64,000 nt of DNA from Agreia sp. PsM10 (GCF_030433855.1 NZ_JARUXC010000007.1:124001-188000), one strand, 5' to 3'. Counted from the stretch's first letter, positions 24,710-34,337 are shown. The notes: a model not told the origin generated them from the letters alone. A program made the numbers and translations.

Positions 24710-26094
24710 ATGAACGGCGATGAGCGATGGCGCATCCTCCGACTTCACGTCGAAGACCAGCTACCCCTCGCTATTCTCGCCCGAGATACGGGCGTTGCCC
24801 TTCGAACACTGCAGCGGTGGCACCAGCTGTACCGGGACGGCGGCCGCACCGCTCTCGACTCTCACCCTCGAGCGGACACCGGCACCCGCCGCACTGCCGC
24901 CGAGACAGTGACGTTCATTGAACGGCTTGCACTGACCAGGCCTCGCCCTGCCCTTGCGACGCTGCACCGCCTCGCCGTTGATGAAGCAGAACGGTCGGGG
25001 CGCTCGGCGCCGAGCTATGCCACTGTTAGGCAGATCGTCCGGGCGCTGGATCCAGCGCTTGTCACCCTCGCTCTGGAGGGACCGACTTCCTATCGCGACA
25101 AGCATGAGCTCGTGTTTCGTCGTCGGGCAGAACGTCCGAATCAGACCTGGCAAGCGGACCACACTGAACTCGACGTCCTCATCACCGGTGTCGGCGGAAA
25201 ACCGGACCGGCCCTGGCTGACGATCGTGATGGACGACTACTCGAGGGCAATATGCGGGTACACCGTGTTCACCGGCGCACCCTCGGCAATCAACACGGCC
25301 CTCGCATTGCGCCAGGCGATCTGGCGTAAAACCGACCCGACGTGGGCGATGTGCGGCATCCCTGACATCCTCCACGTCGACCACGGATCCGACTTCACCA
25401 GCCACCACCTCGAACGCACCGCCATCGAGCTGCGCATCCGCATCATCCACTCAACAGTCGGGCGACCCCAGGGCCGAGGCAAGATCGAACGCTTCTTCCG
25501 AACGATCAACACCGAACTCCTCGCTGCCCTCCCGGGACACATCGAGCCCGGCAGCAGAAAACCTCAGCCCTCCCTAGATCTCCCCGCACTCGACCAAGCC
25601 GTCAACGCTTTATCTCGACCTACAACGAACGCACCCATCGTGAGCTTGGTCTCTCGCCTCGAGATGCCTGGGTCGCCGAAGGCTGGCTCCCGCGGATGCC
25701 GACCAGTCTCGAAGAACTCGACGGGCTCCTGCTCACCGTCCCCAAAAGCCGCGTGGTGCAACGAGACGGCATCCACTTCCAAGGCCAGCGCTACCTCGCA
25801 CCGACGCTCGCTCCGTTCGTCGGGCACACCATCACCATCCGCTACGACCCGCGCGACATCTCCGAGATCCGCGTCTACGACCGCAACACCTTCATCTGCG
25901 TCGCCGTCGACGAAGCCCACCCCAATCTCCGGATGAGCCTCCGCGACATCGAAACCGCCCGTCGAGCCCGCCGCCGACAACTCCGTCGCACAATCAACGA
26001 CCGCATCCCAACCGCTGCCACCCCCGAGGAGACGCGCGACGTAGCGCCTGCTCCACGCCGGCGCCGGCTCCGCACCTATGAAGAGGACGAGTGA
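24710..26094 (+). pseudogene. TniA/TnsB-like DDE transposase, broken by a frameshift
   Basis: The frame starts at ATG 24710 (MNGDERWRILRLHVEDQ), 8 bases after the resolvase. It has an N-terminal helix-turn-helix (TGVALRTLQRWHQLYRDGG, in part) and an integrase core with the DDE residues in QADHTELD, HVDHGSDF and GRGKIERFF. At about 25607 one base is missing: the upstream frame reads through into nonsense, while the next frame resumes a good Mu-type C-terminal domain (STYNERTHRELGLSPRDAW) to the stop at 26094. The full protein would have been about 460 residues. Programmed frameshifting is possible but there is no slippery heptamer, so decay is preferred. Confidence 0.82.
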
Positions 26095-26868
26095 TGAACC
26101 AGACCTTCATCGTGACCAAAGAACACCGACGCTTCACCGAATTCGCCAACGCCGTCCGCAAAGAACGAACCATCGGCATCTGCCACGGCGATGCCGGCGT
26201 CGGCAAGACCAACTCCGCCCGCCGCTACGCCAACTGGGACACCCTCGAGCCCTACATCAACGAATGGGGACCCCGCGGCGACCACGACGCCAAGCACTAC
26301 GCCCTCGCCAACCGGTCCCGCACCGTCTTCTACACGCCCGAAGTCCTCTGTCGGCCCAAAGACCTCATGAACGACATCGACCACTGGCAAGCGAAGGTAG
26401 GCATCTGCGCCGACGAACACCTCCGCTCCACCGAGACCGCCCTGCGGGTCAGAGCCGGCGGGGTGGCGCATCTTGTCGAGCTACTCATCATCGACGAAGC
26501 CGAACGACTCACACCCACAGGGCTCGAGATGCTCCGCGACCGACACGACCGGAATCGACCAGCGGTTCCGCCACTACCCACAGCTCTACAGCCGCCTTGG
26601 CTTCTCCCACCACTACCGCACCCTCGGACGCGACGAACTCCTATTCGTCCTCGACCGGCACTGGAAACGCCTCGGCCGCACCCTCGACCCTGACGACTTC
26701 ACCGACGCCCAGGCCATCGCCGCGATCGAACGCATCACCCGCGGTAACTTCCGCCTCCTCGAACGACTCTTTCCACAAATAGCCCGAGTACTCAAGATCA
26801 ACGAACTCGAGACCATCACAGACGACGTCATCGAAGCTGCAGCCAGCATCCTCGTCATCGGCAACTAA
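26094..26868 (+). pseudogene. TniB/TnsC-like AAA ATPase, broken by internal deletion
   Basis: ATG 26094 overlaps the transposase stop by one base. The first part has Walker A GDAGVGKT and Walker B LLIIDEAERL, then LEMLRDRHDR at about 26550. A different frame continues with GIDQRFRHYPQLYSRLGF and LSR-like GRDELLFVL to 26868. Compared with family members, roughly ten residues that should join these blocks (sensor 1 strand, typically a hydrophobic stretch ending GMPG) are missing and the frame is shifted. The ATPase would normally choose targets and activate the transposase, so its loss should immobilise the element. Confidence 0.8.
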
Positions 26869-26925
26869 TGCCAGAGAGCGATCACAAAACACCGCCACTT
26901 AGTGATCAACTCCACACCTATAGAG

Positions 26926-27104
26926 ACAAGGTCAAGTTCACGTTTCCGGAGGGATCGTCTCTTCCCGATCCCGAGGGGTTGCTCGCCGTGGGCGCGGGCG
27001 TGCGGCGGGCGATCGATCTGCACGAGGGCGACACGGTGGATGCGGAGGCGTTCCAGGCCGTGATCCGCGCGGCCGTCCAACTCAACACTGCTCCGAAGGG
27101 CTGA
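26926..27104 (+). pseudogene. 3' remnant of a DUF1801 gene
   Basis: From about 26926 the frame reads KFTFPEGSSLPDPEGLL and RRAIDLHEGDTVD, then IRAAVQLN, a good match to the C-terminal third of DUF1801 proteins. The N-terminal two thirds are absent and are replaced by transposon sequence. A continuous frame exists from ATG 26868 (78 codons), but its first 20 residues are transposon-derived. The most likely history is insertion of the element followed by deletion of its right end and of the 5' part of the target. Confidence 0.6.
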
Positions 27105-27168
27105 GACCCATCGCCCCACCATCGCGGGACAACGTCTCCATCTGACCTGGGGCCCGAGCCCACTACCC

Positions 27169-28044
27169 CTAGTTCTTCGATGCCTCGCGCCCGACCTCTG
27201 CCGCGATGTCGGATTCCGGCCCCATCGAGCGCTCGAGCTCGTGGGCGAGGGAGGCAAGCTCAGCACCACCGGCCATGAGGCTCGTCAACTCGCCGAGGCT
27301 GATCTCGCTTTTCTCAAAATTGCCCAGGCTCGTTCCGCGATTCAGCAAAAGGAAGCGGTCACCGACAGGGTATGCATGGTGCGGGTTGTGCGTGATGAAC
27401 ACGACTCCGAGGCCCTGGTCCCGCGATCGGGCGATGTATTTGAGCACGACGCCCGACTGCTTCACGCCCAGGGCCGCGGTCGGCTCGTCGAGGATGAGGA
27501 CTCGGGCACCGAAATAGACCGCACGGGCGATGGCGACGCACTGCCGCTCGCCACCCGAGAGGGTGCCGATCGGCTGATCGACGTCTCTCAGGTCGATTCC
27601 CATGTTGCCGAGCTCTGTCTGCGTGATCCGCTTCATCGCCTTGACGTCGAGGCGTTTCAGCGGGCCCCAGCCCTTGGTGATCTCCGATCCGAGGAAGAAG
27701 TTGCGCCAGACGGGCATCAAAGGCACGACGGCGAGATCCTGGTAGACCGTCGCGATACCAGCCTGCAGGGCAGCGCGAGGCGATGAGAAGGTCACCGGGT
27801 TTCCGTCGAGGAGCAATTCGCCTTCCGACGGGGTGTGGGCACCGGCGAGCATTTTGATGAACGTCGACTTGCCCGCGCCATTGTCGCCGAGCACACAGGT
27901 GACCTGCCCCGCGTTGACCGTCGTCGAGATGCCGGATAGGGCATTGACCGCCCCGTAGCTCTTGCCGATGTTGCGGACCTCTACGATCGTGACCGGCTTA
28001 GACGTTTCGTGGGCGCCCGTCATGGCCGCTGTTTCTGTCGTCAT
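27169..28044 (-). CDS. CUT2-family sugar ABC transporter ATPase (single-domain, FrcA-like)
   Basis: A 291-residue ATPase with Walker [11 protein letters not shown]-loop VYQDLAVVP, signature LSGGERQ, Walker [12 protein letters not shown] and H-loop FITHNPHHA. It carries a single nucleotide-binding domain, unlike the duplicated 500-residue RbsA/MglA type, and matches FrcA. It powers uptake through the permease whose 3' end overlaps its start by 4 bases (ATGA). It is third in the operon lipoprotein-permease-ATPase. The location in the inositol island and the divergent Gfo/Idh gene point to inositol or a related polyol as cargo. Confidence 0.92.
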   Translation of the reverse strand: MTTETAAMTGAHETSKPVTIVEVRNIGKSYGAVNALSGISTTVNAGQVTCVLGDNGAGKSTFIKMLAGAHTPSEGELLLDGNPVTFSSPRAALQAGIATVYQDLAVVPLMPVWRNFFLGSEITKGWGPLKRLDVKAMKRITQTELGNMGIDLRDVDQPIGTLSGGERQCVAIARAVYFGARVLILDEPTAALGVKQSGVVLKYIARSRDQGLGVVFITHNPHHAYPVGDRFLLLNRGTSLGNFEKSEISLGELTSLMAGGAELASLAHELERSMGPESDIAAEVGREASKN

Positions 28045-29084
28045 CGTCCGCCTCCTGCTCGTGTCCGTACGAAGTTGTTGAGTAGTACAGCGGCGAGAAG
28101 CATCGCACCGAGGACCGTGCGGAGCCAGTTCGTGTCCCACTGGGCGAAGGTGATGCCCTGGAAGACCATTCCGTAGATGAGCGCGCCGAGAGCAGCCCCG
28201 ATCGCCGAGCCGAAGCCACCGGTCATGAGGCATCCGCCGACCACCGCGCAGATGATGTAGATGAACTCCTGGCCGACACCGGTGTTCGCCTGAACCGTCG
28301 AGGTGCGGAAGAGCGAGATCATTCCCACGAGCCACGCGGCGCCCGCCGTGCCCATGAAGAGGCCGATCTTGGTCTTGAATACCGGTACGCCGATCTGACG
28401 GGAGGCCGTCTGGGCGCCTCCGACGGCGAAGATCCAGTTGCCGGCGCGGGTGCGCAGAAGAATCCAGGTGGCGACGGCCGTCACCATGAACCACCACAGC
28501 ACGGAGATGTAGAAATTGCCGCCCCCCACCGCGAGCGACGAGCCGAAGAGCGGCTGGATGCTGTCGTACCCGGGCACGTTCGTCATGCCCTGGATGGCGA
28601 CCTGGCCCGTGATGATCTTGGTCACGGCGAGGTCGATTCCCGCGAGGGCGAAGAACGTGCCCAGCGTCACGATGAAGCTCGGGAGACCGGTCTTCATGAC
28701 GAGGAAGCCGTTCAAGGCACCGACGCCGAGGCAGGTGACGAGGGAGATGAACACGGCCACCCAGATGCTCAGCCCATAGTGCGTGGTGAGGATGCCGACG
28801 ATCAAGGCGGAGAAGCCTGTCATGACACCGGCGGAGAGGTCGAACTCGCCACCGATCATCAGCAGCGCCACCGCGACAGCCATGATTCCGAACGTCGATG
28901 CTGATTCAAGCCAGACGCCGGCTCCGGCCATGCTGAGGAACTGCGGGGTGTAGAGGGAGAAGAACAGCAGCACTGCGAGGGCGGCGACGAAAGCGCCGAC
29001 CTCGGGGCGACTGAGGATCTTGCGGATGGGACGTCGTTCGAGGCGAGGCCTCGTTGCGATCGTCACGATGTCAGTGGTCGTCAA
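28041..29084 (-). CDS. CUT2-family sugar ABC transporter permease (RbsC/FrcC-like)
   Basis: A 347-residue permease with 8-10 hydrophobic helices and the family motif [20 protein letters not shown] (residues about 75-95), typical of RbsC/XylH-type proteins. The basic N-terminus ([11 protein letters not shown]) faces the cytoplasm. It overlaps the ATPase gene by 4 bases. It lies 67 bases downstream of the lipoprotein gene, across a strong 13-bp hairpin that probably lowers permease expression relative to the binding protein. Confidence 0.93.
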   Translation of the reverse strand: MTTTDIVTIATRPRLERRPIRKILSRPEVGAFVAALAVLLFFSLYTPQFLSMAGAGVWLESASTFGIMAVAVALLMIGGEFDLSAGVMTGFSALIVGILTTHYGLSIWVAVFISLVTCLGVGALNGFLVMKTGLPSFIVTLGTFFALAGIDLAVTKIITGQVAIQGMTNVPGYDSIQPLFGSSLAVGGGNFYISVLWWFMVTAVATWILLRTRAGNWIFAVGGAQTASRQIGVPVFKTKIGLFMGTAGAAWLVGMISLFRTSTVQANTGVGQEFIYIICAVVGGCLMTGGFGSAIGAALGALIYGMVFQGITFAQWDTNWLRTVLGAMLLAAVLLNNFVRTRAGGGR

Positions 29085-29109
29085 CGGTGACTCCTAAAGA
29101 GAGAAGGGT

Positions 29110-29142
29110 GGAGGTCGGCGCGCCCCACACGCGCCGACCTCC
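29110..29142 (-). terminator. Intercistronic hairpin between binding protein and permease
   Basis: GGAGGTCGGCGCG / CGCGCCGACCTCC, a perfect 13-bp stem with a 7-nt loop, lies in the gap between the lipoprotein stop and the permease start. There is no T-run, so it is more likely a partial terminator or mRNA-stabilising element giving excess binding protein. Confidence 0.7.
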
Positions 29143-29151
29143 GAGGGGGTT

Positions 29152-30117
29152 CTAGCGAGTGCCCTTTGCGGCGAACTCGGCGACCGCTGCGGCGTTGTCT
29201 TTCGTGATGAAGGCGGGTCCGGAGTAGACCGGCTGGCCTCCGCCGATCACGTTACCGTTCGTGGAGTACAAGGAGAGGGCCGTGATGCCCAGGAAGCCCT
29301 GAACGTAGGGCTGCTGGTCCACCGCGAAGAGGATCGAACCGTCCTCCACTCCAGCGACGACGTCCTCCGAGAGGTCGAACGTGCCGATCTGCGCCGAGCT
29401 TCCCGACTCCGAGACGGCGCCCACGGCGTCGATCGCGTATTGCCCACCCAAGGTCAGGACCCCGTCGATGGACGGGTCGGCCTGCAGCTTCGATTTGATC
29501 GTCGCTTTGACGTCGGCGTCGTTCGTGCCGTCGACCTGCAGGTTCGTCATGGTGCCGCCGAAAGTCGAGGCTGCCGCCTTGCACCGCTCCTCGAGACCCA
29601 CGTTGCCTGCCTCTTGAATGACGCAGAGCGCATTCTTGGCACCGGCGTCGGCGAGCTTGGTGCCGACCGCCTCGCCAGCGACGGTCTCGCTCTGGCCGAT
29701 GTGGGTGAGAGCGCCGAATTCGGCGGACCGTTCGATGCCGGAGTTGATGGTGACCACCGGAATGCCCGCGGCCACTGCCTTCTCGACACTGTCCCGAACA
29801 CCATCCGGGTTGGCCATCGACACCACGATGCCGTCGACGCCCTGCGCGACTGCATTGTCGATGAGCTGCGACTGCTTGGCCGGATCAGGATCGGAGTTGT
29901 AGGTGATCGTGGCGCCGTAGTCGGCTCCGGCCGCCTCGGCCCCCGACTTCACCCGATCCCAGAAGGCATCGCCTGGGCCCGAGTGCGTGACCACGGCGTA
30001 GGTGAAATCTCCGCCTGAGGAGTCGGGCGCGGTCTCCTGACCCGTGCCCGTGCATCCGGCCAGCAGCAATGCGGCCGCGGCCGTCAGGCCGAGCCCGCCA
30101 AGAAAGCGTTTCTTCAT
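29152..30117 (-). CDS. Sugar ABC transporter substrate-binding lipoprotein (CUT2)
   Basis: A 321-residue periplasmic-binding protein of the RbsB/type I fold. The signal peptide ends in lipobox LLAGC with lipidated Cys22. The mature part shows the DGIVVSMANPDGVRDSVEKA segment, the INSG hinge strand and the TLGGQYAIDAVGAV block. An AAAGGA site precedes ATG 30117; the longer in-frame start 18 codons upstream has none. It captures a sugar or polyol, probably myo-inositol, for the permease and ATPase downstream. It is divergent from a Gfo/Idh dehydrogenase, with an IolR-like box between them. Confidence 0.93.
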   Translation of the reverse strand: MKKRFLGGLGLTAAAALLLAGCTGTGQETAPDSSGGDFTYAVVTHSGPGDAFWDRVKSGAEAAGADYGATITYNSDPDPAKQSQLIDNAVAQGVDGIVVSMANPDGVRDSVEKAVAAGIPVVTINSGIERSAEFGALTHIGQSETVAGEAVGTKLADAGAKNALCVIQEAGNVGLEERCKAAASTFGGTMTNLQVDGTNDADVKATIKSKLQADPSIDGVLTLGGQYAIDAVGAVSESGSSAQIGTFDLSEDVVAGVEDGSILFAVDQQPYVQGFLGITALSLYSTNGNVIGGGQPVYSGPAFITKDNAAAVAEFAAKGTR

Positions 30118-30202
30118 TGAAAGTCCTTTCGATGCGGATTGCGTCGCCTGCGACGGTCCGGTCAACATCATTGTGCGCTAAGTATGCCGAGCAGCTAGTG
30201 CG

Positions 30203-30224
30203 AATGTCAATACATATTGTCATT
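30203..30224. promoter_or_regulatory. Candidate IolR/GntR operator, palindromic form
   Basis: AATGTCAATA-CA-TATTGTCATT is a 22-bp near-perfect inverted repeat between the divergent binding-protein and Gfo/Idh genes. Its core TGTCAATACA resembles the TGTCCTRACA boxes elsewhere in the island but has two mismatches to it. Confidence 0.5.
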
Positions 30225-30273
30225 CAGTTATACTTGGCTGTACATCATCGTCGATAGCAGGAAGAGGTATCCC

Positions 30274-31461
30274 ATGGCTGAGCGCATAGGGGTCGGTTTG
30301 GTCTCAGTCGGTTGGATGGGGCGCCTGCACACACGCGCCTACCGGGCGGTGCCAGAGCACTATCCGGAACTCGGTGTCGCTGTCGACCTGATCTCGGCTG
30401 CCGACACCGACTCCGCAACCCGCACGATGGCGCAGGACGTCCTCGGGTATCGACGCACGACTCCGGACTACAGAGAGGTCCTCTCCGACCCGGAGGTCGA
30501 CGTCGTCTCGATCTGCGCACCCAACTTCCTTCACCGCGAAGTCGCCCTTGCGGCCGTCGAGGCAGGCAAGCCCTTCTGGATCGAGAAGCCGATGGGGCGA
30601 TCGGCTGCCGAGTCCTCCGACATCGCGCGCGCGGCCGACTCCGCAGGGATCATCACCTCTGTGGGCTTCAACTACCGCCATGCGCCGGCCGTCGCCAAGG
30701 CCCGAGAACTCGTGCGCGGCGGGAGCATCGGCGCGGTGACGAATGTCAGCGTGCGGCTGCTCGCCGACTATTCGGCAGACCCGCTGGGGGCTTTGACCTG
30801 GCGGTTCGTCCGCGATCGCGCCGGATCAGGCGTGCTCGGCGACCTCCTCTCGCACGGCGCCGACCTGGCCCAGTACGTAGTGGGGAGAATCGACTCGGTC
30901 TCAGCCCTGACCGAGACATTCATTCGCGAGCGCCCACTGCCCGGCTCGGATGCCGCGGGCCACTTCAGCAAGGGATCCGAGGGCGGTGCACGGGGCCCGG
31001 TCGAGAACGAGGACTACGCCGCGGTCCTGGGGCGGTTCGAGTCCGGTGCCGTTGCAGTTCTGGAGGCGAGCCGCGTGGCGGTCGGACCGCGAGCCGAGTA
31101 CTCACTGGAGATCTACGGAACCAAGGGATCGCTGCGATGGGACTTCCAGCGGCTCAATGAACTGCAGCTGGCGGACGACCCGAGCGGGTATCGAACGGTC
31201 ATGGCGCAGCCCGGGTTCGGCGACTTCGATCGCTTCCAGCCGGGAGCCGGAACGAGTATGGGTTTCGACGATCTCAAGACCATCGAGGCGTCGCTCTTTC
31301 TCAGGTCGGTCATCGAACGACGACAGATCGCTCCCTCCGCCTCCGATGCCTGGTCCGCGGCCGAGATCGTCGAGGCGGCGGTTCGCAGCGACCGAGCGAA
31401 AGCATGGGAGACCGTGCTGCCGGTCACGGGGACGACCACGTACGACAGGGATGCCGACTAG
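30274..31461 (+). CDS. Gfo/Idh/MocA-family oxidoreductase (inositol dehydrogenase-like)
   Basis: A 395-residue NAD(P)-dependent dehydrogenase. It has an N-terminal Rossmann fold (VSVGWMGRLHTRAY at residues 9-22), the EKP motif (FWIEKPMGR) and a C-terminal beta-sheet domain with GDLLSHGADLAQY. The family oxidises sugar or polyol hydroxyls; position next to the ABC importer and a second dehydrogenase (iolG) suggests a scyllo- or chiro-inositol stereoisomer or a methylated inositol as substrate. ATG 30274 follows a GAAGAGG ribosome-binding site. It ends at a strong bidirectional hairpin. Confidence 0.88.
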   Translation: MAERIGVGLVSVGWMGRLHTRAYRAVPEHYPELGVAVDLISAADTDSATRTMAQDVLGYRRTTPDYREVLSDPEVDVVSICAPNFLHREVALAAVEAGKPFWIEKPMGRSAAESSDIARAADSAGIITSVGFNYRHAPAVAKARELVRGGSIGAVTNVSVRLLADYSADPLGALTWRFVRDRAGSGVLGDLLSHGADLAQYVVGRIDSVSALTETFIRERPLPGSDAAGHFSKGSEGGARGPVENEDYAAVLGRFESGAVAVLEASRVAVGPRAEYSLEIYGTKGSLRWDFQRLNELQLADDPSGYRTVMAQPGFGDFDRFQPGAGTSMGFDDLKTIEASLFLRSVIERRQIAPSASDAWSAAEIVEAAVRSDRAKAWETVLPVTGTTTYDRDAD

Positions 31462-31472
31462 CAGCCGAACGA

Positions 31473-31513
31473 AAAGGATGCCCTGTGCGACAACCACGCA
31501 CAGGGCATCCTTT
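31473..31513. terminator. Strong bidirectional intrinsic terminator
   Basis: AAAGGATGCCCTGTGCG / CGCACAGGGCATCCTTT, a perfect 17-bp stem with a 7-nt loop between convergent genes. The A-run on the left and the T-run on the right serve both directions. Confidence 0.92.
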
Positions 31514-31534
31514 CTGTCTGGGGCCGAGACGAGC

Positions 31535-32311
31535 TCAGTCGCGGAACGCCTTCTCGAACGCGTCGAGCGCCGACTCGGAGTCGCCCGACGGCCATGCTTC
31601 GAGTCCGACGACACCGTCGTATTCGAGAGAGCGCAGCTCCCGCGCGATCGCCGGGTAACGGATCTCGCCGGTGCCCGGCTCCTGTCGACCCGGAACATCG
31701 GCCACCTGGATCTCGCCGATCCAGGGCAGTGAGCGCCGCACGAGGTCGATGAGGTTTCCTTCGCCGATCTGCGCGTGATACAGATCGAGATTGAGTTTGA
31801 GCCCGGTTCGGTCGACGGCGCTGACCAGCGAGAGCGTGTCCTCTGCTCGCGCGAACGGCGTGCCGGGGTGGTCGACCGCCGTGTTGAGGTTCTCCAGCGT
31901 GAAGACCCTGCCGTGCGCCTCCCCCAACTCGGCGAGACGGGCGAGAGTGTCTTGCGCCCGCTCGCGCTCGGCGGGTGAGACGGCGCTGCCCGGGTTGACG
32001 GGCAGCCCTCCGGGCGCAAGGCCCGTGCCGTGCAGGTTGAGGCGGGGGCTGTCGATGATCTCCGCAGCGGCAAGCGACAGGGTCGCAGTGCGGAGGAGCT
32101 CGTCGATTCCGTCTGGAGTCGTGAGATCTCCCCGCAGGTATCCGGTCATCGACGAGAATGTCGCGCCTGTCGCAGCGAGGGAGGGCAGGTCTTTCGTCGA
32201 CCAGTCCCAGATCTCGACCTCGAAACCCCGTTCATGCAGACGGCGTACTCGATCGACGACGTCAAGTTCTGGAAAGAGCATCTCGGCGGATGCCGCCAGC
32301 CTGAAGGTCAT
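31535..32311 (-). CDS. Hydroxypyruvate isomerase-like TIM-barrel isomerase (Hyi/IolI type)
   Basis: A 258-residue sugar-phosphate isomerase/epimerase barrel. Metal-binding residues lie in LENLN (Glu), NLDLYHAQIGEGNL (Asp, His, Glu/Gln) and GEIQVADVPGRQEPGTGEI, which match hydroxypyruvate isomerase (Hyi) especially well. In an inositol island it may act as IolI/IolH on inosose stereoisomers. It is the last gene of the iolE-iolG-hyi operon, 25 bases after iolG, and ends at the shared terminator. A glyoxylate-pathway role is the main alternative. Confidence 0.85.
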   Translation of the reverse strand: MTFRLAASAEMLFPELDVVDRVRRLHERGFEVEIWDWSTKDLPSLAATGATFSSMTGYLRGDLTTPDGIDELLRTATLSLAAAEIIDSPRLNLHGTGLAPGGLPVNPGSAVSPAERERAQDTLARLAELGEAHGRVFTLENLNTAVDHPGTPFARAEDTLSLVSAVDRTGLKLNLDLYHAQIGEGNLIDLVRRSLPWIGEIQVADVPGRQEPGTGEIRYPAIARELRSLEYDGVVGLEAWPSGDSESALDAFEKAFRD

Positions 32312-32336
32312 CTTCTGATTTCCTCGGGTCGAATCG

Positions 32337-33344
32337 TCACAGCGTGACCGCGACCGAGACGCGCTCGACGGCGGATCGAGCTGCAGCGTCGGCGAGGATC
32401 AGCGCGGCGCGGCCGTCAGCGAAGGTCGGGCTCGTGGACTGCTCGCCTCGAGCGAGCTTGATGAACTCGGCCAACTCTGCCTGGTACGCCACGGAGTAGC
32501 GTTCGAGGAAGAAGTTCTGGTACGGCGGCCGCGCCTGCACGCTCTGCCCGTTCGACACGCTCACCAGGCTGGTGAGAGCGTTCGCCACCTCGATCGATCC
32601 CTCGGCTCCGAACGCCTCGAGCCGCTGGTCGTAGCCGACGGAGCTGTGGCGCGAGTTGGTGATCGAGACCAGTGCGCCGGAGGACGCCCGAAGGGTGACG
32701 ACAGCCGTGTCGAAGTCGTCGTGTTCACGCGCCCCGGGATCGAAGGTGGTGCTGCCCGTCGCGGTCACCTCGACGATGTCGGGCAGGAAGAACCGTGCCA
32801 TGTCGAGATCATGGATGGTCATGTCGCGGAAGATGCCACCCGAGACGGCAACGTACGACGCGGGCGGAGCCGCGGGGTCCCGACTGATGATCGACAACTG
32901 CTCGAGCGCTCCGATCTCCCCGGCGGCGACCCGGGCCCGAGCCTCGGCGAAGGCGGGGTCGAAGCGGCGATTGAAGCCCAGCGCGATAGGCACACCCGAC
33001 GACTGCACGCGGGGAAGAAGAGCATCGACGCGGGCCGTGTCGAGATCGATCGGCTTCTCGCAGAGGGCGGGAACTCCCGCATCGATCGCCGCCTCGAGAA
33101 GGTCGACATGGGTGGCGGTCGGCGAGGCGATCAGCACGGCGTCGACCTCGCCGGAGGCGAACATCTCGGCGGCGTCGGTCGTCACCGTGCCGCCATAGAG
33201 GGCCGAAAGCGCATGTGCGCCCTCGATGAACGGGTCGCACACCCACGCCAGGGTGGCCTGCGGGTCGGCGGCGATGTTCGCCGCGTGCACCTGGCCGATA
33301 CGGCCAGTGCCGATGAGCCCGAAGCGAAGAGGGGTCTGAGTCAC
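32337..33344 (-). CDS. iolG: Inositol 2-dehydrogenase
   Basis: A 335-residue Gfo/Idh/MocA dehydrogenase. Its features are the NAD fold FGLIGTGRIGQVHAANI (about residues 7-23), the EKP motif (LCEKPIDLD), the catalytic region IFRDMTIHDLDMARFF with Asp and His, and the HSSVGYDQRLEAFG segment typical of IolG. It oxidises myo-inositol at C2 to 2-keto-myo-inositol with NAD+, the first step of the pathway. The GTG start at 33344 has AAGGAC upstream. It is second in the iolE-iolG-hyi operon. Confidence 0.9.
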   Translation of the reverse strand: MTQTPLRFGLIGTGRIGQVHAANIAADPQATLAWVCDPFIEGAHALSALYGGTVTTDAAEMFASGEVDAVLIASPTATHVDLLEAAIDAGVPALCEKPIDLDTARVDALLPRVQSSGVPIALGFNRRFDPAFAEARARVAAGEIGALEQLSIISRDPAAPPASYVAVSGGIFRDMTIHDLDMARFFLPDIVEVTATGSTTFDPGAREHDDFDTAVVTLRASSGALVSITNSRHSSVGYDQRLEAFGAEGSIEVANALTSLVSVSNGQSVQARPPYQNFFLERYSVAYQAELAEFIKLARGEQSTSPTFADGRAALILADAAARSAVERVSVAVTL

Positions 33345-33419
33345 GTCATTGTCCTTGCTGCCCTGAGGGCATTGTCTCGTTCGAATTGTCTGCACATCGC
33401 AGGAAGCGGGTCGGTCTGA

Positions 33420-34337
33420 TCACACCCAGTCGCGAAGAGCCTCGCGGTTGACCTTCTGGTCGTCGCCGCGTTCGGCGCGGAAGGCGGCGATGGCGGCGTC
33501 GGGGGAGTTGAGGACGTCCTGCTCGACGACGACCCACCCGTCGTAGCCATGGGCATCCATCGCTGTCATCACGGCGGCGAGATCGATATCACCGCGGCCG
33601 AAGGCGACGAACGACTGCGACGACCAGACCTCACGCATACCGCCCCCGGCGGCGAGCACACGTCGCAACTCGGCGACGTCGACGTCTTTGAGGTGGAGGT
33701 GGTTGATGCGCGAGCCCCACCGTTCGATCGCATCGACGGGATCGCCCCCGCCGATCAGGAGATGCCCGGTATCGAGTGTCAGGCCGATATCGACGGCCGC
33801 GAGAAATCGGTCGATCTCATGCGGGGATTCGATGTAGGTTCCCGCATGGTGATGGAAAGTCGGCTCGAAGCCGGCGGCGCGAACCCTGCCCACGGCCCGT
33901 TCCACGTTGGTGATCAGCCTGGACCACCGTTCCTCGTCGAGGGGATCGGCCTCGGCGCCACTGCCCGGGTGTGACCGTCTTGCCGGTGAGCCGTCGTCGG
34001 CGAGGGTCGGCAAGGGAAGACGGGACGGGCCGAGCTCCGACGCTTCGGAGAAGATGCGGAGAGTCTCGTCGAGCTGGGGAAGAGACGCCTCGAACGCGGC
34101 GTCGTCGGTGAAGGGGAGCTGAATCCAGCCGCCCGCCAGATCGAGGCCCGAACGCTGCAATCGCCTGCGGAGTTCGACACCGCGGCCGAGATAGCCGACC
34201 GGACCGAGGTCGATTCCCGTATAACCGGTTTCGGTGAGAACGTCGACGAGGTCATCTGATGCGACGACCTCGGAGCCCTCTGGTGTGAGCTCGAAGACGC
34301 CGAAGCTGACCGGGGCGCCGGCGACCGAGGCCTTCAC
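33420..34337 (-). CDS. iolE: Myo-inosose-2 dehydratase-like protein
   Basis: A 305-residue TIM-barrel of the xylose-isomerase-like family. Key blocks are GAPVSFGVFE at the start, TGYTGIDLGPVGYLG, FHHHAGTYIES, LDTGHLLIGGGDP and NHLHLKDVD, carrying the expected Glu/Asp/His metal ligands. The pattern fits IolE, which removes water from 2-keto-myo-inositol to give the diketone acted on by IolD. The GTG start at 34337 has a GGAGG site; a 20-codon upstream frame overlaps this start. It is first gene of the operon and divergent from the MFS porter across an IolR-like box. Confidence 0.85.
   Translation of the reverse strand: MKASVAGAPVSFGVFELTPEGSEVVASDDLVDVLTETGYTGIDLGPVGYLGRGVELRRRLQRSGLDLAGGWIQLPFTDDAAFEASLPQLDETLRIFSEASELGPSRLPLPTLADDGSPARRSHPGSGAEADPLDEERWSRLITNVERAVGRVRAAGFEPTFHHHAGTYIESPHEIDRFLAAVDIGLTLDTGHLLIGGGDPVDAIERWGSRINHLHLKDVDVAELRRVLAAGGGMREVWSSQSFVAFGRGDIDLAAVMTAMDAHGYDGWVVVEQDVLNSPDAAIAAFRAERGDDQKVNREALRDWV

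Larger units (their letters stand above)
24011..26925 (+). mobile_element. Decayed Tn402/Tn7-like transposon (resolvase, DDE transposase, ATPase)
   Basis: Three co-directional genes with abutting ends encode a serine resolvase, a helix-turn-helix/DDE transposase with Mu-type C-terminal domain and a TniB/TnsC-like AAA ATPase, the core set of Tn402/Tn5053-like elements. The transposase has a one-base deletion and the ATPase an internal frame-shifting deletion, so the element is probably immobile. The left end is guessed at 24011 (CGTCGTTTCG). The right border is set where DUF1801-type coding sequence resumes. No matching right inverted repeat or target duplication is visible, which points to deletion at that side. 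Confidence 0.65.

Noticed and set aside
25600-25615. Programmed frameshift in the transposase
   Set aside because: No slippery heptamer or downstream structure is evident, and the partner ATPase is also broken, so decay is the simpler reading.
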